From Rhynchopus euleeides (Eukaryota > Euglenozoa > Diplonemea > Diplonemida > Diplonemidae): a DNA stretch of 64,000 bases. The stretch spans positions 992,001-1,056,000 of the forward strand of contig OY723261.1 in NCBI GenBank assembly GCA_963210315.1, written 5' to 3'. The translations under genes and the position numbers were made by a program. Of this stretch, positions 33,174 through 44,367 are shown piece after piece. The notes under the pieces are model-generated. The model did no database searches and was not told where the DNA came from. It worked only from the letters and a program-made list of their open reading frames with translations. Position 1 is the first letter of the stretch, and each line of letters starts with the position of its first letter.

Positions 33174-34591
33174 CTTGACGGGATCTTCGCTACACCCCTG
33201 CGGTTGGGTCCTGTGCTGGTATTGTAAATCCGGTCCTTTACCTCAACGATGTTGCAGCTTTTCCCACAGACTGGGCCCGAAGGAGTAACGATGCACTCCC
33301 CTTCTTGTGTATTGCCTGTCAGGATGTGGCTCTGTGTGCCCCAATCACAAAATTGAAAACGAACACAACATCGAACACGATGGCGGGGATGATTTTTGGT
33401 TTGAAGTGCCCTGGAAATGGTGCGATCTCTCACACCTTCCAGCCCGAGTCCATCTTGACTTCAGCCTTGTGTCAAAATAGTCGGAAATGGGATCGACCGG
33501 GCGGGGATGGGGGTGGGGGATAGGGACATCGGCAGCATCTGTGTGTTTTTGATCTGTTTCTCGTCACTGACCGGCTGGTTGTCCTGTTGCCGTATGTCTC
33601 TGTACGACGTTGACAGTGGCTGAGGTGCGCTGCAGCTTTCCCTCCGGCAATCGGCGTGCGGTTTCCACAGCTATCGCGTCTCGGTCTGCGGCAGGCTTGG
33701 GCTGTGCCTTAGGCAAGAGGCCTACTTGGACCTCTGCCTCATCTTCCTCCTACGGCGCTTCAACCTCTTCAACCTCTTCTTCTTCCACTTGGGGCGCATG
33801 CCCCTAGGCCTCGGCACGGAACCCATCTTGGAACCTCAGACCCTGTTGTGATCCTGCAGGTAGGTGGTGTGAGGTGGCTGGGGAGGGGAAGGGGGGTTGT
33901 GCAAAACTGGTGCAGATTGGGTAAGTTCGGCAGGGCGCGAATTGGTTATTGCGGTTCAGCAATGGTGACGTGATGTGACCTCAAGTGTATCGCGTGGTTT
34001 GGTTTTTGTTGGGCCTGCTGCGGATTGGTGAGGGATACCATCGCATTGCCTGCGACCTACAGATAGGTGGCCTGCAGAATATGCATGTTGTGTGGGACTG
34101 TGACGATGACGGCGAACCGAATTGCGAACCCCCACTGCAGAGCACTTGCCCTCGAGGGATACATCGATGCATCCGAAAGAGCCGGCAAACAGTTTTTGGA
34201 CTTCATTGCTTTTTTTGGCGTCCCAACAGCGCACAGCGTGAGCTGGGTGGTACACAACGAGCCGCTGGTCTACCGGCTTTAATTAGCCTGACCGAGGAGT
34301 AGCAGCATCAAGAATCAGGTGACTCAGGTCGTTCGGGTACAAAAAATCAGGCGAATATCAGACAAACACCGGCATTCTTCGATGCGAGGGGTGGGGGAGG
34401 GGGAGGGGGTGGGGGGAGGGGGCATCCCATGGTTTCCACTCATGCTGCAGCAGTCTCAAAACACTGCTTCTGTGCCCAGCACCCCCTGCTCGAGTTGTCA
34501 ATCACTTTTCTGATATGCACAGTGACGCCGGTGCGCCCAGTTGGAAGTCGTACTGATCGCACTGCAGAGATGAGGACTTAAGCTCAACAGC
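33174..34591. other. Intergenic stretch between SEC13 and RPS13
   Basis: About 1.4 kb. A short pyrimidine-rich, TCTTC-repeating stretch lies near 33690-33810. No gene or RNA recognised. Confidence 0.5.
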
Positions 34592-35277
34592 TTACGCCAC
34601 CAGCGCGGAGGCCGTCGCCGAGTCGTACTTCCAGTTGGGGGGCAGCCTGTGGAAGTGGTGGTGATGGGTCGTGGCAACAGGAGAAAATACAATCGGGCCA
34701 CCTACTGTGACAAAAAGACTTGGAGATGCGTTCTTTTGTACGAACGGTGCCGGCTAGTGCATGTGTGCAGGATACCGAACGCGATGACGAGTCTTTAGTG
34801 CAAAAGCTCGCTGTTCTTGCAAAAAAAACCCGGAGACGAAGACAGCACAAATGCAACCAACTCTTCCACATACATGCGCGTGCGGCGGTAGTAGCGGGCC
34901 AGGCGGTGGATCCGCGACTCGATCAGAATCAGGCGGAACTTCTGGTCCTTGTCCTTGCGGTTCTTCTCCATGTGCTTGCGCATCTGCACGGCCTTCTTGA
35001 TCATGTGGTACAGGTCCTCCGGGGTCTCGGGGGCCAGCCCGTGGTGCTTCAGGATGCGCAGAACCTTACGCCCCGTGATGTTCTTCACCTGCGCGATGCC
35101 GGCAGAGTCCCTCAGCTGCACACCGATCATCGAGGGGGTCAGACCCTTCTTCGCGTACTTCACAATCTGCTCAATCACCTCCTTCGAGGCGTGCTTCTGG
35201 GCCCACTGGGCGGGCTGGCGCTTGTAGGGCAGGACGCTGTCGGCCATACCCTTCCCGAAGCTGTGCATGCGACCCAT
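34592..35277 (-). CDS. RPS13: 40S ribosomal protein S13 (uS15)
   Basis: Exons 35277..34874 and 34646..34592 (phase 2 intron, donor GTATGT, acceptor TTCCACAG) give 152 aa against 151 in human. Conserved blocks are [68 protein letters not shown] and the C-terminal [17 protein letters not shown]. It binds 18S rRNA helices in the platform of the small subunit. The leader shows CTTCCCGCAG about 28 nt before the start. Confidence 0.97.
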
Positions 35278-37281
35278 TTTGAAGTGTGTTGTGAGGTATG
35301 AGCACCTGCGGGAAGGATGTGTGTGAGGGGTGGGTGTCGGACATGGGAGTGATACTGAATCTGCCAAGAGCATCACCAAGATACGTAAATCCGCAGAGGC
35401 GAGGGGAGGGGACGGGGGGGGATAGGGAATCTCAGACGCAACTTATCACGGATCAACATTCCTTCATAGCGAGGGGGCGGGTTGGGGTCAGATCACCTCC
35501 TGATCTGTCCCCCTTCCCAAGTGGATGGCCTGGTCATCGACCAGCAGTGCATCAGAACACAATCACATGCATACGTGGCGTGGGAAACGGGTGGCAGAAA
35601 ATAGAACGCCCTGTGCCCCACGAAACCCCAGCAGTTCTCTTGGGCACGCGTGACTGTACACCCTCTCGCCCCACCCCTTTTCGTACTCTCCGTCTCTCCA
35701 GGATTTGTGAGACATGTGGGTGGGTATCCAGCAAAACCCTCACCCCGCTTTCATAGATCGGCGGCGGAGACGCCGTTATTTCTTGTCATATGGGTTGGCC
35801 CAAAAAAACATGGGTTGGCCATATGGGTTGGCCCTTCCCATGAAGGAATGCAACCACACACACAAAAGCCGTGTCGGCACATGCACGCGTGACTATACTT
35901 CTTCACAGTGGATACGGCACCCCAAGAATACACACCACTCATTCCGCAGCCCCATTGCCGCATGCACCGCATGGGTGGAGCAAACACTGGTCAGGAATAT
36001 TCACAAAGAACTCAGGCTAAAACGCACACGGTTAAGATATTAGCTCATCCTTGCGGTGGAAGGGGCACCCGGCAACACCTGCCAGAGCCAGAGCAGCAAG
36101 CAACCAAATCAGACCATTTGGCTGCCCCCGCCACGCCTCCTACCCACCCCTGCCCACTCCTCCCCCACACCCCAACCAGAAACATGCCTTTGGAACACGC
36201 GGCTTTCCGCCGCACCACTCCCCGCACACACACACCCGACACGACACCCGCCCCCTCTGGTGCTTCCAAGTTGGTCGCTGGCGATTGTTTTCGTTGCATT
36301 TCTGTGCCTTGAGCCAACCGCAAGGAATAACCCACACACCACATCGGAGACTGGCTGGGGGGGGAGACAACAGGAACATCCAGGCAGCCAGATAGCCCAG
36401 AAGGGACCTGGCTGGTGAGAAGCTCGCTTCGGGGGAAGGGGGGGGGGTGTGGTCCTTTCAGAGGGACAACCTTGTGACACCATCCGACTGAGGGCATTGT
36501 TGCACGTCGCGTGGCATGCCGTGACACGCAAGCTTGGTTTGACGATCCCTCTGCGGGACATCACACACAGGCTCGCAGAGTGCCAGATGTGGCTGCGCAA
36601 CAGCAAGTTCAAAAGTGGCGTCGCACGGTGGTTCCGCTGTGGGTTGGGACGTCTCTATTTCTCGGCACCACCGGCCTCTCCAAAGGCATCTTTGCATGCA
36701 TCCCGGTAGAGGGTGCCCCATCCCCCCCCGAAAATGGAATCTAAAAGAAAGGGAATCATATTCGCTTCGGAGCGCATCACACATACACACACACATCGCA
36801 CATCGCGCATCACACCTCACACACACTCTTTCTGTTTGTGACTTGCTGTGCCCCCCTCCCCCGGCACCCCCTTCCCGCCCCTGTATGCATAAGCGGAATA
36901 GTGGCGGAAGGGATATGCATTTCAAAACCTACTGTCAGCAAAGTCATCAATTGGCACATCGCCCCGCAGGGTGGGCGCTATTCAGCTCTTGTGAGAGATT
37001 GCGGATATTTCATGGCTGAGATCTGTCTGTATCCAGGTTCAGATCTTTCGGCAAAAAAAAAAGGCGAACAGGCCGGGAGGGGGGTAGTTTGTCCCGTTCG
37101 GAGCTGGGCCCAGAGGCTCTGCTGCCGCAGCATTCTTCTTTTGTGGCCTGAAGCAGGACATCACAAACATCGCTGGCATAAAAAGAGCAGCTTCTGCCGA
37201 GGGAACCTATGCCAAAGGGCAGCCAGGGTGAGGGATGTGTGGGTTCGACTCTAGTGGGGTTCAGAGATTGGCTCCTGCCCC
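35278..37281. other. Intergenic stretch between RPS13 and the EF-hand gene
   Basis: About 2.0 kb. At about 35787-35835 the word ATGGGTTGGCC occurs three times in tandem-like order. CA-rich microsatellite sequence lies near 36778-36805. No gene. Confidence 0.5.
35787..35835. repeat. Short tandem-like repeat ATGGGTTGGCC
   Basis: Three copies of ATGGGTTGGCC with short A-rich or direct junctions. Confidence 0.6.
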
Positions 37282-37945
37282 TCAGCTGCCAGACATCGAC
37301 TGCATCTGCTTCTGGAGCTCTTCGATGTTGGGGGTCATGGACGGCACCGGCTCGTTCAGGTAGTTCGCAAAGTCGTTGATGGAGATGCGGCCCTGGTCGT
37401 CGGTCTTGACCTCAGACATCAGCTGCTTGACCTCGGCCTCGGACATCTTCTCGCCGAGGGTGGTCAGCAGGGACACGATCTCGGAGTGCTTCAGGTACCC
37501 CGTCTCGTTGCCGTCGAATGCCTGCAGTGCGGTCAGCAGGTCCTGCGACGTGGGGCCCTCGTAAGGCTGCTTCATGAACTCAATGAACTGATCCTGGGTC
37601 ACAGGGTCCCCCAGGGAGGAGGTCTTCTCCTGGATGTCCGCCTCAGTGTACTTCCGGCCTGTGTTGGCGTGTGGGGTCGAGAGGGTGCCGTTGCAAAAAC
37701 GAATGGCAACGCGGCACACAGGAAGCTAGTCATGGGCTTCCTTCTGTGGCAACGTGTGGGTATCGGTGCCGTGAGGAATGGCAGAGCATGTGAGTCACTG
37801 TGCAAGGCGATGTCCCCCGCCCCCAACATCCATGAAGAGACATACCCAGAGACCGCACGATGTGAATGAAGTCAGACTTCGGAACGCTGCCGGTCCTCTT
37901 CTCGTCGAAGAGGTTCCAGGTCTCGCGCCACTCAGCTTCGCTCAT
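37282..37945 (-). CDS. EF-hand protein of the calmodulin / myosin light chain class
   Basis: Exons 37945..37846 and 37658..37282 (phase 1; donor GTATGT, acceptor AACACAG) give 158 aa. It has four EF-hand-like units: WNLFDEKRTGSVPKSDF, a degenerate second one, LQAFDGNETGYLKHSEIV and SEVKTDDQGRISINDFANYL. Linkers such as LTTLGEKMSEAEVKQLM are typical of myosin essential light chains and calmodulin. Most loops lack the full set of acidic ligands, which suits a light chain more than a calcium sensor. A partner could be a myosin heavy chain; a degenerate myosin-like gene lies two genes away, but a link is conjecture. A TGCCAG acceptor lies 24 nt before the start. Confidence 0.85.
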
Positions 37946-38816
37946 TGTTGCGCTTGGAGTGCGTGAAGCCCTGGCAGGATGGTGGTTGGAATCGATAATC
38001 AACCTCAATACTGACGTCAAACTGACACACCGTGGCTGACGGCGGGCAGGTCGTGAGGTGTGGGCAGTTACACAAAAGGTATGGAGCGGGCTTCGGGACA
38101 GGGGAGTGAGGGGACTCGGTTTGGTTTACTGGGTTTGTGTCCCCGACGATCAGTCGCCAGGAAATGGAGAGGCGACAACAAAGGCACGTTTTTTATTGCA
38201 TCGTCAACGGAGCGGCGCACGCAATGCAGTCTCTCAGTCTTGGGGCATTTGGAGGATGAACGAATGTTCGTTTGTTCATCGTATATTTGCAACATTCCCC
38301 ACACGGATTCAAAGCAAGCTGTAATCAAACAAATCACTGGCACGAAAACCTGGCAGGAAAAGTCTGCCAGGTTTCAGGGAGAGAGGAGACAAATCTGTGA
38401 TTGTTGTAACAGGCCGCATCACGCACACCGACACAGACTTCACTGTAATGAAGAGAGATGGAATGCCGCACTGATTACTCGCGACAAGACGACTGGGCGC
38501 TGCCTGGCTAGCCCAGAGTAAATCGAGGCTGGGCTAGCCGTGGGGTTCAGAGCATGCCACCCTAAAGAAGGTTGAGGCAGCCTTCGGCCCGTTCATCGGA
38601 GGCGCCTGAAGCGCAGCCTGGGAGGGAGGATCGGTTCTGCCGTTGGGCGAAGGGGTGGGAAGGGGACACAACACTGGAATCATCGCCGCGCACAGCGGCT
38701 GACTTGAGATGCATGCACACAGGATCTCGACACACTGGGTATTCTGGCTTGGTGAGATCACAACCCCACCGCTACAGCCACCCTCACACACGCCCCCTCA
38801 CATGTTGGAGCACCTC
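37946..38816. other. Intergenic stretch
   Basis: About 0.9 kb between the EF-hand gene and the reductase stop. No gene, RNA or notable repeat seen. Confidence 0.5.
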
Positions 38817-39734
38817 TTAAAGCTTCGCCTTGGCCTTCTTGGCGTGGATGTCGCGCTGCTTCAGGATCACGTCACGGATCTGCTTCTTGTTGGACACGAA
38901 GGGCCCAACGCTGTGCCACTGCGCACCGTCAACCACAAGGGTCGTCGATGTAATCCACGACGCGGCAGGGGACGCCAGGAAGATGGCAGCGTTGGCGATG
39001 TCCTGCGGCTCCCCGAACCTGCCAACGGGGCAGGTGGCGCGGGGGTCGTTGTTGGCCAGGCCCAGCCCGCCGAACACACGGCCCGTGGGGCCGCCCTCAG
39101 TGCCCGACACCGGGCCGGGGGCGATGCCCACCACACGGATGCCGTACTCAGCCCACTCGCAGCCGAGGGTCTCCGTCAGCACGTCGATGCCTGCCTTGGC
39201 AGAGGCGGCGTGTGCCTGGAAGGGCATGGCGTGGTACTGCAGCGTCGCAGTCATATTGATGACAACAGCGCCGTTGGAAGCCTGCGCCAGGTAGGGCAGG
39301 CAGGCCTTGCTGACGTTGAAGGTGCCGCGCAGGTCGATGTCGATCACGGTCTGGAAGGCCTTGGCAGAGAGGTCCTCAGCGAGGGACATGAAGTTCCCAG
39401 CAGCGTTGTTGATCAGGACGTCGATGCAGCCAAACTTCTCACCCACGGCCTTAGCAGCAGCGGTGCAGTCCTCGAAGTTGCGGACATCGGCACGGATGTA
39501 CATCACATCCTCAGCCCCCGCGGAACGGATCTCGTTCGACGCCTTCACCAGCTTCGCCTCCGTGCGGCCGCAAATCGCGATCTTCGCACCGTGTGTGGCA
39601 AATGCCTTGCAGAGACGCAGGCCGATCCCGCTGCCTCCACCCGTCACGAACACAGTCTTCCCCTTCATCACGTCCTTGCGGAACACATCGGTGGACGGCA
39701 CAGCCGGCACGCACGGCTTCGTCTGGGGCTGCAT
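38817..39734 (-). CDS. DECR2: Peroxisomal-type 2,4-dienoyl-CoA reductase (SDR family)
   Basis: Single exon, 305 aa. The Rossmann motif VTGGGSGIG, NNAAGNF, and the substrate region ATLQYHAMPFQAHAASAKAG with APGPVSGTEGG match peroxisomal DECR2/SPS19 rather than other SDRs; the usual YxxxK is replaced as in that family. It reduces 2,4-dienoyl-CoA with NADPH so that polyunsaturated fatty acids can be beta-oxidised. The C-terminus AKAKL ends in AKL, a PTS1-type signal, so import into peroxisomes or glycosomes is likely. A CTCCACAG acceptor lies about 26 nt before the start. Confidence 0.93.
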   Translation of the reverse strand: MQPQTKPCVPAVPSTDVFRKDVMKGKTVFVTGGGSGIGLRLCKAFATHGAKIAICGRTEAKLVKASNEIRSAGAEDVMYIRADVRNFEDCTAAAKAVGEKFGCIDVLINNAAGNFMSLAEDLSAKAFQTVIDIDLRGTFNVSKACLPYLAQASNGAVVINMTATLQYHAMPFQAHAASAKAGIDVLTETLGCEWAEYGIRVVGIAPGPVSGTEGGPTGRVFGGLGLANNDPRATCPVGRFGEPQDIANAAIFLASPAASWITSTTLVVDGAQWHSVGPFVSNKKQIRDVILKQRDIHAKKAKAKL

Positions 39735-39926
39735 TGTGTAGTTGTGTGTGTGACGTGCTGTGGAGGAGGTGGGTGGTGGCGCGAGACGAGAAGCACGAAA
39801 GGGCAATGCGAGCAGGCAATGGTCGAGGCAACGTGGGATGGGGTCGTGTCTCAGGCTCTCGGGTGTCTCTAGGTACAACATGACACGGGCTAGCAACTTA
39901 TCTATCGGTGCAGCATCTCGCAGAGA

Positions 39927-42900
39927 TCAGAACATGCTGGCGCGTCGGCGCACGTCATCATGGTACTGCTGGGCTAACTGCGCCCTGTGACGGCTGTATT
40001 CGCCGTGTGAGAGGGACTCGGCATTACTCAGTTCGTCGAGAGACCGTGCCACGGAATCCACTGTCACGCCATTGAGGCGGTCAGCATTGGCCCTTGCCTG
40101 CGTCAGCTGCAGGTAATGCCTGCGGGTAAACTCGTCGCCACGCGCATCCCGTTCCATCCGATCTGCAATCCGTGCGCTGTACACAGAGAGCCACTTCTTC
40201 TTCTCCAGCTCGAACTTCACACGGATAGAGTCAAGGCGCGCAACACTCTTCCCTTCGTAGAACTTGCGGTACACTATCTCCTCGCGCTGGAGGTCGTCCA
40301 GCTCCTGCATCACGGTGCGGTAGCGCTCCTCCTCCAGCTGCAGGAAGAGCCGCTTATAGAAGCCTATGAGGCGGCGCTTTGCATCCCGCTGCAGCTTCTC
40401 GATGATGCGGCGAGACGTGGGCTCGCTCTCATGCCCACGCCCCTGGAGCAGCAGGTCGATGCACGCCTCCACGTAGTCAGCGTGGTACGCACTCCGCTCA
40501 GCTTCTTCGGCCCGCTCAATATGGCCCCGCTCGTGCATCGCAGCGGAGTAGACGTAATGCGCCTTATGCGGCGCAGACTCATTGATGTAGTCCAGTTTGA
40601 GCGACGCACGCGCCTCGGTCTCCTCTTCTGCGATTGCCTGGCGCGACGCCTGCTCGATGCCCGGCTGTTCTCCCAAGGCTTCTGCAGCCAGGCTGCGTGC
40701 CAACTCTTGTGCGATGCCGGTGCACAGCTGCTTCCAGGCCTCTGCCTCCTCCACCACAATGCCTCCCACACCACGGTAGCCGAAGCGGGCCAGCTCCTCC
40801 TCCTCCAGCAGCTCCTCCGACATGACGTCGCGATAGACATACTCCAACTCGTCCAGCAGCTCGTCCCATGCAGCCTGCTCCTCCCGGATGATGGGCCCAC
40901 GCTGCTGCCGCTCCTCGTACTGCAGGAGTGGCTTCCTGCGTTCCAGGCACTCGACCTCCAGTGTGGCCCTGTCGTACATCTCGAGGTGTTCGTGCATCTC
41001 ACGCTCCTGAGCCTCTTCATCTTCCTCGCGCTGGCGCCACATCTCAGCGTATTTGTCCCAAAACTCGTCGATGCAGATCTGCCGGACAGTCTCATCTTCC
41101 TCTCGCAAGATTTCCGCACGCTGCAGCGCTTCGTTAGCCTGCAGCAGCACCATCTCGTAGGCACTGTATTCGTTGAAGATAGTGAGGAACTCCTCTGCCT
41201 CGGCCTGCTCGATGTAGGGGCGGTACTCCTCCTCCTTGCGGACATGCTCTGCCAGGTACACGTCGAAGAACCCCATGCCGAAGTCGCCAGCAATGGCCAG
41301 CAGGTCCCACACCTCGTCCTCCTCCACCCCATGGCGTGCTTCCGGCTCGTCGTCAGCCTGAAGCTTGGCAATCTCGCGCTCAATGCGAAGCTGCTCGCGG
41401 ATGCGGGCCTTGGCTTCAGCAATCTCATCAGCCTTCGCCACACGCAGCTGTTCCTTGCAGGTCACAACATTGGAGTACAGCGACACGCAGAAGGCCTGGA
41501 CCACCTCTGCTGCCTCACGCAATGTGTTGTGCCGCGCTGCCTCCAGCTTACGCAGTGCGTGCGACATGAGAAAGACATGGTGTGCACTCACCTGTGCGTC
41601 GTATGGCACACCCACGCCATACTGCGCAAGTACACCCGAAGGGGTGCGCGGTGGGGGGCGCGTTGGCGAGCGCGACCTCACAGGAGACACCGAGGGCAGG
41701 CGGGCATGCAGAGGTGCAAACACACGGCGCTGGGGTGACGGAGACTCGGCGCGAAGCTGTGCGTTGTCGCACCACTTGAGAGGTGCTCCGTAGAGGTACA
41801 TAAATTCCCTCCGCGTCATCTGCACAGGGTAGCCGTGCTTCTGCATCTGCAGCAACGCACTGAGGTGCAGGTACTTCCCCAGCTGCTGCGCGACGTACGT
41901 CTGGTCGTAGCCGCCTCCGCTCCTGGTGGTTGCACAGCACAGCACGTGGTGCACGCTGCCCACCCTGCCGAGGCTCTCTGACAGGTAGGTGTCGCGCAGG
42001 TTGCTCACTTCGCGGGTAAAGCTGGGCAGCGACCGCCCCATGGCAGGGGGTGCGAGGGATGCGACGAATGGGATGCTGGAGTGCCGCACAAGCTCGAAAT
42101 CAGCTGGATCGGCGACGTGGGTGTCTGAGGCACCAACATGGTACTTCGTGTAGTATGGGGGTGTGAAGTGGTTCACACAGAAGGACCAGTCACCATCAAT
42201 AAAGAATTGTGGCGCTGGCCCTGCCGCAAGGGTCTCAACCGATTTGCTGTAATACTGCCGTTTCATGATTTCGATGGCATCCCGTGCCGAATGGGCCTGG
42301 TGCACAATCTGCAGCACACCGTTCATTGTGTTCGTCAGCATGCCGTAGTTCTCTGCGGCAGCACTGAGGTAGGTCGGCGCAGCAAGCATCACACCCTCAG
42401 CAGCGCACGTCTGCACATGCCCCTTGAAGTGCTTCGATTCGAAAGACAGCTTCGCCAACGCCTCGACGCTGGCATTCAGCCGCAGCGTGCCGATGGAATA
42501 CGACGCCTCGGGGTCTCCATCGAACGCCATGCCGGCGAGTTCAAATACATTCACCGACAGAGTATCGCCTGCAGGGTCGTTAATCAACGGCTCAACCCCA
42601 GCCAGCGTGACGTTGACCTTGGCAACAATCGCATCAAACACAGCAGCGTAGAGCACACAGCAGAAGTAGTCGAGTTTCTCGAAGTCGACAAAATCTGCAG
42701 TATCGCCCATCATCCCCCCATGGGAAAAGGCAAACTGCAATATATCCGCAGGCACCCCGACACAGTCCGCAGCCGATGCAAAGTCGGGCATGCCTGTCCG
42801 CTGCAAGTGCAGGATGGCCGCGAGGCACCCCCACAGACACACGGCCGCATCCTCATCGAAGCCGAGAGATTCCAACGCTGCATCCACCTCCTGCGCCTCC

Positions 42901-43901
42901 TCTGCAGTGTCGAAGTCTCTGTTGTGCTGCGCGCCCCCACCCAGGTTGCGGTACGCCGCCAGGTCCGTTGGCAGCCCAAACACTGCCACCTTCTCCGCAT
43001 CCTGCAGCAGGGCGTAGAAGCTGTGGAACGAACGGGCCTGGGTGGCCTGCGTGGCTGGCGCTGAGCCACCACCCGTCTCCTCACCCACACCTGCATCTGC
43101 ATCCCCAGCTGCGTCGTGAGGGCCTTGACACAACACACGCTCGTGCTCCAGCATGTGCACACTTACACGGGTGCCGACTGGTAAACCCGAACGTGCGTGG
43201 TATATATGTGAGGTCACCCGATGGAAGCGCGATGCATTCGGAGCATGCAGGCCCAGCCGTGCGTTGCCGAAGCACTCCAGCACGAGGTTGGCGCAACCCA
43301 GGAGCCTGCCACGCTGCACCCCGTCCACAGGGGGTGCCGGGGTCTCCTGCAGCAGCCCTGCGTAGCACAGATATCTGTTGAGGAGCTTCGCAGCCTCCGT
43401 CTGCCCCGCCTGCCCCACGCCAAGGGGGAACAGCGTCTGCGGCCTGCCGGAGGCCAGCATCCTGTCGAAGGCAAACGCGGCCTGTGCCCACAGGTGGGGC
43501 GGCGGCTCCGAGGTGGCATGCAGTGCGTCGATGAATGGGAGGACGTCCTCCGGCGCGGTGGGCGGTGGGGTGTGTGCCGTCAGGTGCTGCGGGTTGAGGG
43601 ACAGCAGGACCTGCCCGATGCGCGTCACGGCATGTCCCTGCAGGGCACGCTGCGTGACGGCGTGGAGGGCGTGGGAGATGTGGAGGTCCTGCAGGTCCGC
43701 CAGGTCGACAGGCGCGTCGGGGGGTTCGTCGGCGAGGAGCTTGAGGTCCAGGGCACCGACAGGCACAGGGTCTGTGGGGAGAGAGCCGTAGGCTTCCTGG
43801 ATGCACATGCCACGCCGCAGTGATGTGTCCCATTCTACAACACGGCCACGAACCCAGACATCATCCTCATTCACAAACAAGCAGACATCACCGACCTTCA
43901 T
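39927..43901 (-). CDS. Myosin-like protein with degenerate motor domain and long coiled-coil tail
   Basis: Single exon, 1324 aa. Residues about 60-720 follow the myosin head in order: DLQDLHISHALHAVTQRAL, PHLWAQAAFAFDRML, a P-loop remnant GVGQAGQTE (161-169; GESGAGKTE in myosins), NARLGLHAPNASRF (switch I region), VHMLEHERV, FHSFYALL, GCLAAILHLQ, LYAAVFDAIVAKVN, VFELAGM (switch II region), RHSSIPFVASL and LQMQKHGYPVQMTRREFMYLY. The P-loop lysine is Gln, and switch II lacks the DxxGFE form, so ATP hydrolysis is unlikely. The N-terminal 55 residues resemble the SH3-like myosin entry domain. After a Ser/Pro/Arg linker, about 500 residues of Glu/Arg-rich helix follow. No IQ motif is obvious. Confidence 0.8.
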   Translation of the reverse strand: MKVGDVCLFVNEDDVWVRGRVVEWDTSLRRGMCIQEAYGSLPTDPVPVGALDLKLLADEPPDAPVDLADLQDLHISHALHAVTQRALQGHAVTRIGQVLLSLNPQHLTAHTPPPTAPEDVLPFIDALHATSEPPPHLWAQAAFAFDRMLASGRPQTLFPLGVGQAGQTEAAKLLNRYLCYAGLLQETPAPPVDGVQRGRLLGCANLVLECFGNARLGLHAPNASRFHRVTSHIYHARSGLPVGTRVSVHMLEHERVLCQGPHDAAGDADAGVGEETGGGSAPATQATQARSFHSFYALLQDAEKVAVFGLPTDLAAYRNLGGGAQHNRDFDTAEEAQEVDAALESLGFDEDAAVCLWGCLAAILHLQRTGMPDFASAADCVGVPADILQFAFSHGGMMGDTADFVDFEKLDYFCCVLYAAVFDAIVAKVNVTLAGVEPLINDPAGDTLSVNVFELAGMAFDGDPEASYSIGTLRLNASVEALAKLSFESKHFKGHVQTCAAEGVMLAAPTYLSAAAENYGMLTNTMNGVLQIVHQAHSARDAIEIMKRQYYSKSVETLAAGPAPQFFIDGDWSFCVNHFTPPYYTKYHVGASDTHVADPADFELVRHSSIPFVASLAPPAMGRSLPSFTREVSNLRDTYLSESLGRVGSVHHVLCCATTRSGGGYDQTYVAQQLGKYLHLSALLQMQKHGYPVQMTRREFMYLYGAPLKWCDNAQLRAESPSPQRRVFAPLHARLPSVSPVRSRSPTRPPPRTPSGVLAQYGVGVPYDAQVSAHHVFLMSHALRKLEAARHNTLREAAEVVQAFCVSLYSNVVTCKEQLRVAKADEIAEAKARIREQLRIEREIAKLQADDEPEARHGVEEDEVWDLLAIAGDFGMGFFDVYLAEHVRKEEEYRPYIEQAEAEEFLTIFNEYSAYEMVLLQANEALQRAEILREEDETVRQICIDEFWDKYAEMWRQREEDEEAQEREMHEHLEMYDRATLEVECLERRKPLLQYEERQQRGPIIREEQAAWDELLDELEYVYRDVMSEELLEEEELARFGYRGVGGIVVEEAEAWKQLCTGIAQELARSLAAEALGEQPGIEQASRQAIAEEETEARASLKLDYINESAPHKAHYVYSAAMHERGHIERAEEAERSAYHADYVEACIDLLLQGRGHESEPTSRRIIEKLQRDAKRRLIGFYKRLFLQLEEERYRTVMQELDDLQREEIVYRKFYEGKSVARLDSIRVKFELEKKKWLSVYSARIADRMERDARGDEFTRRHYLQLTQARANADRLNGVTVDSVARSLDELSNAESLSHGEYSRHRAQLAQQYHDDVRRRASMF

Positions 43902-44367
43902 CGGGACAGCACTCCTCCAGACACGCCTACGGCATCACAGTGTAGTCTGGCGGTGGGTGGAGAATGAGGGGAAGGACAAGTGTGTCGCTGGTGACGTGCC
44001 AACAAGCCAAGAATTCGCGGAAATCAGATGCCGCAGATCACGAAAGACCAGACCTGGAAGTGATGTGAGTGGGGCAACAAGATCCGACAAGTGGCACGGA
44101 AAGTCCCTTGTCAACAGTAAGGGGGTGGGGGCTCCGCTTCCCATCCTGAGGCAAGTGATCGAGACGACAGTTCGTGCATGCAAACGTTGCATCGGCTCCT
44201 GCAATCAAACGCTAACAACAAAACAGCAAGTGACTGCTGCCGACAGCATAATCCTTGATAACGACGACTCCTTCGAGGCCACAGCAAGCAGTTGAATGGC
44301 GTGAAGGTCACCCTTCACCAGCTAGGGTATCTGGCAGTTCCAGGACTTCATGTGCCATGAAGAAGGT
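43902..44367. other. Short intergenic region
   Basis: About 0.47 kb between the myosin-like gene and RPS2 copy 2; no feature besides an acceptor-like CCGTAG before the myosin-like start. Confidence 0.45.

Noticed and set aside
33423-33440. ATGGACTCGGGCTGGAAG followed by GTGTGAGA as a first exon of SEC13
   Set aside because: The exon at 33126-33173 ([16 protein letters not shown]) matches the SEC13 N-terminus and joins in frame with the next exon; the other has no such support.
40116-41738. A 540-codon plus-strand open frame inside the myosin-like gene
   Set aside because: Antisense to a highly repetitive coiled-coil region; composition follows from the Glu/Arg codons on the other strand.
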